64,000 nt of DNA from Uloborus plumipes (taxonomy: Eukaryota; Arthropoda; Arachnida; Araneae; Uloboridae), in NCBI GenBank assembly GCA_038373865.1, contig JAXGGA010001114.1, positions 62,001 to 126,000 of the forward strand, in the 5' to 3' direction. The notes beneath the pieces were generated by a model, which saw only the letters and a list, made by a program, of their open reading frames with translations, was not told the origin of the DNA and searched no databases. Both the position numbers and the translations under genes were made by a program. Positions 58,528 through 64,000 of this stretch are shown here, one piece after another; position 1 is the first letter of the stretch; the number at the start of each line of letters is the position of its first letter.

Positions 58528-59953
58528 GGGGAACTGACTTATGTGACAGTTTAGTTATAAAAGTGTACACAGTATGCGTAGAGAAAACGCGTTGAAGAAA
58601 ACCGATGTCTAAGCGTCAGATGTATTGCTTGATAATACAATTGTTAGAACGTTTCACTATATAGCTATATTTAAATTTAAGGGATCAGTTATCTTGCTAC
58701 ATTTGACCTAGATAAAAATGGCCATCTCATCAGATTTTTTTAGAACGTAGCAATCAGTTACTATAATACTGTATTTTGAAATGCTTTTAACAAATCCGGA
58801 TCCAAACATCTTTTGGAAATAAAATGTCTGGTAGGTCAGCCTTAGAGCTCCTCTAGAGGACAGACTGATTTATTCGACATTTTAGTTCCAAGACGGCTTT
58901 GGATCCAGCCTTGTTTAAGGGGTCACAGTACCTCAAAAATGACCAAAAGACCAAAAAAATTTTATTGCTTATTTCAAAAGTAAAAGCTATTTAAAACACG
59001 CGGAAAAAATAGCATTGCTCTAGCTAAATTATTTAAAATGTTATGAGTGACTTTGAGGCATGCATGCTATGTGTTCCAATGGAGAAGCCAAACTTTAAAG
59101 TGCTTTTTCTCGATGATCAGTTTTTAGTGTTTCTATGTTACTGGAAATGCTAAGGCATTTTTTCTATTAAAGATACAACTTTAAAGCAATATTTTTTGCA
59201 CTCAGGATAATATATTTAACAAAACTGTGCATTGAATAAGCGTTTTATAAATTACAAAAATTTTTAGAGTTTGTTAAACCTCGAAAAACAAAATTTTCTA
59301 AGAATTTTTTACATAAAAGGTCACAAAATATTTTCAAAATGAATGCACAGATTTGTTGAGGTAATCCTTGTGATCATTTAGCAGAAAGAAATTTTGAAAT
59401 TAGTGCAGAAACAAAAAAGACTTAGGTTTTTTAAAAAATTGAAATTTTGTTAAATTTTTCAAATTTTCAAAAAAAGTAGGCAACATTTTTTATGTTCGAA
59501 AATAAATTTTTGATTGTTAAACAATTGCAGAAACAAATATTTCAAAGAATAAAATTTTTCATATAAATTTAAAAAAAATTTTAGAAAGGTACTGTAACCC
59601 CTTAAGTATTAGGAAACATGTTGATATCGTCTCTGGTTGCTCTGGCGTAAAATAACTTATGATCAGATGGATAAAACGAAATATTAGGTAAATCTAGAAT
59701 GATAACTTATTTCTCAAAAACTGTACTTTGGGAAATGTTTCCTGTAACTAAGCCCATTTCTATACTGCACTTGATTTAAACCTGAGTTTGCAAAATGTTT
59801 TTGTCATGTAGACAAAAATAGTTAAATATCATCTAGGCAGCTAGCTGCATCTCAAACTTTGCTACCATTTTTCTTCTACGCAACTTGAGTACAGATACCA
59901 GTGGTTCCACACTTGCTCTTTTGGAACCAAAATGTCAAATGAGTCAGCTCCCC
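58528..59953. mobile_element. TIR element with repeated AAATGTC...GTCAGC motif, hosting a MITE
   Basis: The left end GGGGAACTGACTTATGTGAC and the inverted right end GGGGAGCTGACTCATTTGAC match well. Internal copies of the end motif lie near 58805-58845 (GGAAATAAAATGTC...GTCAGC) and, inverted, near 58860-58895. Target duplication is unclear. A 683-bp TTAA-flanked MITE is inserted at 58919-59601. No gene was recognised. Confidence 0.65.
58919..59601. mobile_element. 683-bp MITE flanked by TTAA
   Basis: The ends GGGGTCACAGTACCT and (inverted) GGGGTTACAGTACCT, with TTAA on both sides (58915-58918 and 59602-59605). TTAA duplications are typical of piggyBac and Kolobok elements. The interior is AT-rich and non-coding. 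Confidence 0.88.
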
Positions 59954-60190
59954 TTTTGCAGGAGCCGTAGTCAGGATGTACTATTAAAACGCTGGACGAG
60001 CAAGTGCGAACAACATATCACGTTGTGAATGTCGTGTTAAAAAAATGACTTGGTCGTCATACACTAAAAAATTTACAAAACGTCAGTGCTTATTTCCACC
60101 CTAAGCTCCGGAATTTTAAGGGTTTGCATCAGTTGGCCATGAAAAATAAACAATGGAAAGCGTTTAATGATATGCTACCAGTTTTTTCGA
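59954..60190. other. Short unannotated spacer
   Basis: Nothing was recognised. Confidence 0.4.
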
Positions 60191-61115
60191 TGCAGATTGT
60201 ACACTGCAGGAAAAAAAAACGTTTCCAACTCTACCAGTGCAAAAATATATTTTAGTTCTTCACTGGACGTTTCACCTTCATCTCTTACATTCCAACTGAG
60301 CCCCAAACGGGGGCAAAATGACAGACTGTGGAATTAGCAGGAATTTCAAGCAAACAAAATGCTCGGAACTTGATTATTATTTCGCTTTACCTTCGGCTAT
60401 ATGCTTCAGGAACTTTCCTGGTTAAATCAGGAAGGTTTTAATGGTTTTTATTATAAACATATCCAAGTTTTCAATGAAAGTTCCTAATATTTTAAATAAA
60501 CATGAGTGGTTTATATTCGGAAGGTTTCTGAATTCTCCAAAGGTTCCAGGTTAAATTCGTGAAGGTCACTGGGTTTTAGCGGAAAACTTTCCTGTTTGTT
60601 GTCAGATGAGTTACTGTCTGATCTTCTGAGATAAAACCTTCCGCGCATTTATGTATGCGTCAGGTCTTCTCTAACCTTACCAAAGTAGGGGTGATAGGTA
60701 AGATAACAAAAAGGGGAAAAATAATAAAAAGCATTTTGAACCGTATCAAACAACGTGGAGCGATGTTAATTTCAAATGCATAGCTAGTAGCTAGTTGAAT
60801 GTGTCAAAAGGATATAGAAAATGCTAGTTATAAATTGAAAACTTCGGAAAGTTATTACCCACAACCCATCCACCCTTTTAAAAGTGGAACTGCTGTACAG
60901 TAGCTGTCCATTTATTTCCAGAAATGCGTAAAATGTTTTTACAATATATTCTATTGAGAGTTCAAGCGCCGAAAGAGAAATTTTGGGGTAAAAATCCCCA
61001 ATAAGACCTTCAGAAAAGTTCCTGAATGCATCCTATTTCTGTGCTTGAACACAATGACACATTGAAAAAAAAAAAAAAAAAGAAATATAGAAATACAGCA
61101 GCGGAAAAAAGAACT
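60191..61115. repeat. Possible decayed element with CAGGAACTTTCC / GGAAGGTT motifs
   Basis: CTTCAGGAACTTTCC near 60407 is inverted as AGTTCCTGAATG near 61018. GGAAGGTT or its inverse AACCTTCC occurs near 60430, 60520 and 60636. The ends are not clear and no target duplication was found, so this is only a suggestion of an element. Confidence 0.35.
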
Positions 61116-63479
61116 CAAACTCTACTATGATGCATGGTTGGTTGTTATCCCATGAAGAACTTGAATTTCTTTTATCGGTAAAGAAAATACCAGGATTCCT
61201 AAAAATCAAATTTTAATCTAAATGGTAATCAATCACGTGAGATAACACAGAAATGAGAATCCAAAATTTCTATTATCTACTTTTAAAATGGCGGAATTGA
61301 AAATGCTGAAAGATAAAACGAGTTTTGAAATTGGACAAAAAAAAAGTTTATTGTTTGAAATTGATTTTCTAAGACAGAAATATATGTTATTGTAAAACAA
61401 TCAAAGTAGGTTCTCCTAAAAAAAAAAGTAGTAATCACGATGAATGAAAGACTCTTACAATTATTTCCAAATCTTGATAGGTCATTTAATAGTTTCAACT
61501 ATCAAACTAGATTTTTATTCCTGGACACAACAAGGAAGGGGGTTATAACCAGGGTTGCCAGATTTAAGAACAGCAAATACGGGACAGGTTTCAAGAGGTG
61601 AAGGTGGGGGATATTTTTTTGATTGAGGGCAATTACTGATTTCGGTGCATTTTTGCGGGGTAATAAAAAATATATTTTAATAGCTTTCGGAAGATTCCTA
61701 AGTTTACGGATGAACCTATTTTTGGTTCTATTGATCTAACTCAAAAAATAAAAGGAGTAACGAAGTTCAGTATACAGATAGACGTTGATAAGAACAGGTG
61801 CTAATTATAGTTTTTTTTACTTCAGTTCACTACAAGAAAAACGGTGCAATCAAAAATTTTCTTGTTAAATGTGACTACTTTATTTAAAACAGAAATGGAA
61901 GGAATCGTGGAGCGAAAGTTTTCCAAATGCCACAGCAGCGAGAAGTAAAATGAAGTAAATGAGAAATGAATAAAATAATTTTAATATGCCATTTATAAAC
62001 ACGTGGATTTTACAATTGCTCAGACTAGGAATTAAACCTTATAATATCGCACATCCAGAATGAAAGGGGCACATCTCAAAAAATGCATTTTTTGGAAATA
62101 TGTTTAAATAGCGTGCTTTAGTACACCTTACATGAGAAACCGACCCATTTTTTTCTAGTGTTAACAGTTGCAGCTAAAAAGCAACTTATGCCCTTATCAT
62201 TCTCCAGATTCTGCCGATTGTGAAGGGAGAATTGAGTTTGAAAGGGGCACATCTTTGATAATCAGAATTCGCCGAGCGGAATTGGTGCAAATTATGGCTA
62301 GTACTCTTTTTTAAACCAATTAGGAAAACCGTAATTTTGCTTTCTTTTGAAGTGACACTCGTTTTTATTGTTCGTTATTAAGTATAAATTGTTTGTGCAC
62401 AAGTACTTTATGAAGGGTTCCTTTTTTTAAAATAAGAAGAATAGTATTATGTAACCTAGCGTCAAATCATTAGGAATTAAAATTTGATTTAATATCGCTC
62501 TGAAATGAAACAGCGATAGGAAGTATCAGTTGACAAAATGTTTCACATTTCAGATAAAATAAATGTATCTAAAAATCCTTAGAACAATTTTTTTCTTCGA
62601 GAAAACTTGCAATATTTTAATATACTAAAATTTCCTATATTTCATACAGTATACATTCTATCATTACAGCTAATTCAAAAAGAATGTATAAAAATATTTT
62701 TGGTAAAACTAAGCATCATGACTTCAGTGCATAATTAACCGTTTTAAATTCTACAGTCGAAAAATAAGTGAGTCTAATTATTTTTTATTAGTTTTGTTTA
62801 TCAGCTTCTATGCTTTTATATTTAAAAAAATTGCTATTAAATTGAAAACAGTAACGTACTACCTAATTTGTTGATTAAATACTTTCAGAACTATTTTATA
62901 ACTCTACTACACAGAACCCTTTTTGTTAAATGTTTGTTAAAAGTTACAAACTTGAAAATAACTTTGTCGCACATTTAGAATTACTATACCTATTTAAGTA
63001 CAACGTTTAAACTACAAGCAAGGTCAATATTAAGAAATCAAAACACACACAAAAAAAAAAAAAAAAAATCTGCAAACAATTTAGAGATACGTTATTTTTT
63101 TTAATAAATTTGAAATTCTTCGTATTATTTTTTCCCTTCGACTTTTTTGAATAGATCGTCTGCTTTGCGTTTAAACCTTCTGAAATGTTAAATCGAATCA
63201 TTAATAAAGAAAGAAAACTATAATTGCTGTTGACTTTCTGCGCCCGTTTTGATCTAAATTCATACCCTGTTAAAGAGCGAAAATTAAAATTGGTTGTAGA
63301 ATGTTTACATTCTGAATTTCGGTAAGATATCAATGTTTTACAGAAAGGCTTAATTTTTACGTTGAAACTGAAAATAATAACTGTATGAGAGTAAAATTTT
63401 GTATTAATGCTATTGGTATTGTCATTCCTGCAAAACTGAACTACAAAGATGGAAATACCAATTACTGTCTAACATTTTT
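61116..63479. other. Unannotated AT-rich DNA
   Basis: One phrase TGAAAGGGGCACATCT occurs twice in direct orientation (near 62062 and 62239). Nothing else was recognised. Confidence 0.4.
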
Positions 63480-63700
63480 TCGCGAAACCTCCGTTGAATC
63501 TGCGCACGCGCCAAGTCTCTTCTGACTCTCTCGAAATAGGGGGGAAATGTAACGAGGAAGTAGCAAGCGAACAAAAACTGAAGGCATTGGGAAGTGCGCA
63601 TCCTAAACCTATCTCCCCTTTTTCAAATGGAAGCGTTCGTGGCTGCCAGGCGCACAATACGCAAACAGACAGTAGTTATTACTTGTTTACTTCCTTGTAA
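63480..63700. promoter_or_regulatory. GC-richer, CpG-containing stretch, possible promoter
   Basis: It stands out from AT-rich surroundings with GCGCACGCGCC near 63500 and several CpGs. No coding exon was recognised on either strand. A promoter or first exon of a gene running off the window is possible, as is an old repeat. Confidence 0.25.
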
Positions 63701-64000
63701 GTAGTACAGGAAGTAATGTTTTCTCGAAAAGATTTGCATTCAACTGCGGCCTAAATTTCTACTTTACTCATTCTCGAAGGAATGTCTTTTTTTTTTCTTT
63801 TTTTTTTTTGGCTCATCCGACCGTGCATACGTACGTACAAAAGTATAAGCAACTAAAATACCCTTTTTTCCCCATTATCGAGTTAATTATCATGAGTTGT
63901 CTCGTGATGCGTAGGAATCAGGTATAAATCAAAATCCCTACAAAAAGTAGTGTAAAATTTCGCCTGTAGAAAAGAGAAATTTTATGATTTTAAAGTTCAA
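63701..64000. other. Unannotated AT-rich end of window
   Basis: A poly(T) tract near 63787-63809. Nothing else was recognised. Confidence 0.4.

Noticed and set aside
62048..62260. Direct repeat of TGAAAGGGGCACATCT as an element boundary
   Set aside because: Only two direct copies were seen, with no inverted ends or target duplication.

Overview
This is an AT-rich, gene-poor, repeat-dense piece of animal nuclear DNA. Long introns, tRNA-derived SINEs, Helitrons, Tc1/mariner relatives and many miniature inverted-repeat elements all point to a eukaryote. The single host gene I can support is the 3' part of a frequenin / neuronal calcium sensor-1 (NCS-1) gene on the + strand (coding exons 16661-16749, 20078-20155 and 20964-21056). 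Its residues look closest to arthropod frequenin, so I infer an arthropod. A spider or other chelicerate is plausible from the style of the repeats but is not proven. The 5' exons of the gene must lie upstream of the window.

Layout. 1-1356: low-complexity DNA and an ATCT microsatellite. 1357-9691: a large decayed DNA transposon with inverted repeats over 500 bp long. Inside its transposase pseudogene sit a head-to-tail pair of Helitrons (2265-5539) and a third Helitron (5893-8679), which itself holds another inverted-repeat element (5930-8270). 9951-12524: a second large decayed element with a related transposase. 13841-15856: a MITE and a palindromic mariner. 16661-21056: the frequenin exons, with a pogo-like MITE in the last intron. 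21305-23058: a foldback repeat and an apparently intact Tc1-type transposon. 24.5-28.9 kb: a cluster of CRE-like motifs, a promoter-like stretch, a SINE and long palindromes. 29.1-32.7 kb: a pogo-like MITE, a truncated Tc1 element that landed in a DUF4817-type transposase fragment, and a deletion derivative of that same transposon type. 36016-37450: a broken Tc1-like element. 37.7-38.3 kb: a 146-bp tandem repeat. 40.5-45.8 kb: a TTTA-flanked MITE, a reversed SINE, and a minus-strand Helitron carrying two precise nested insertions. 46078-49617: a complete but mutated hAT-like element inserted in a TA microsatellite. 50-53 kb: decayed tandem repeats. 56458-59953: two further inverted-repeat elements, the second holding a TTAA-flanked MITE. 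The rest is unannotated AT-rich DNA.

The most interesting signals are transposon-level. (1) Three separate elements carry pieces of one large, poorly classified transposase type with a D...NTG...CxxH core, and share GGGTG-type ends beside TA. (2) At least three, probably five, otherwise unrelated elements repeat a short element-specific motif many times between their ends. (3) Duplicated Helitron sequence gives built-in empty-site controls for two insertions. I had no alignment or database tools, so family names rest on recognised motifs and memory.
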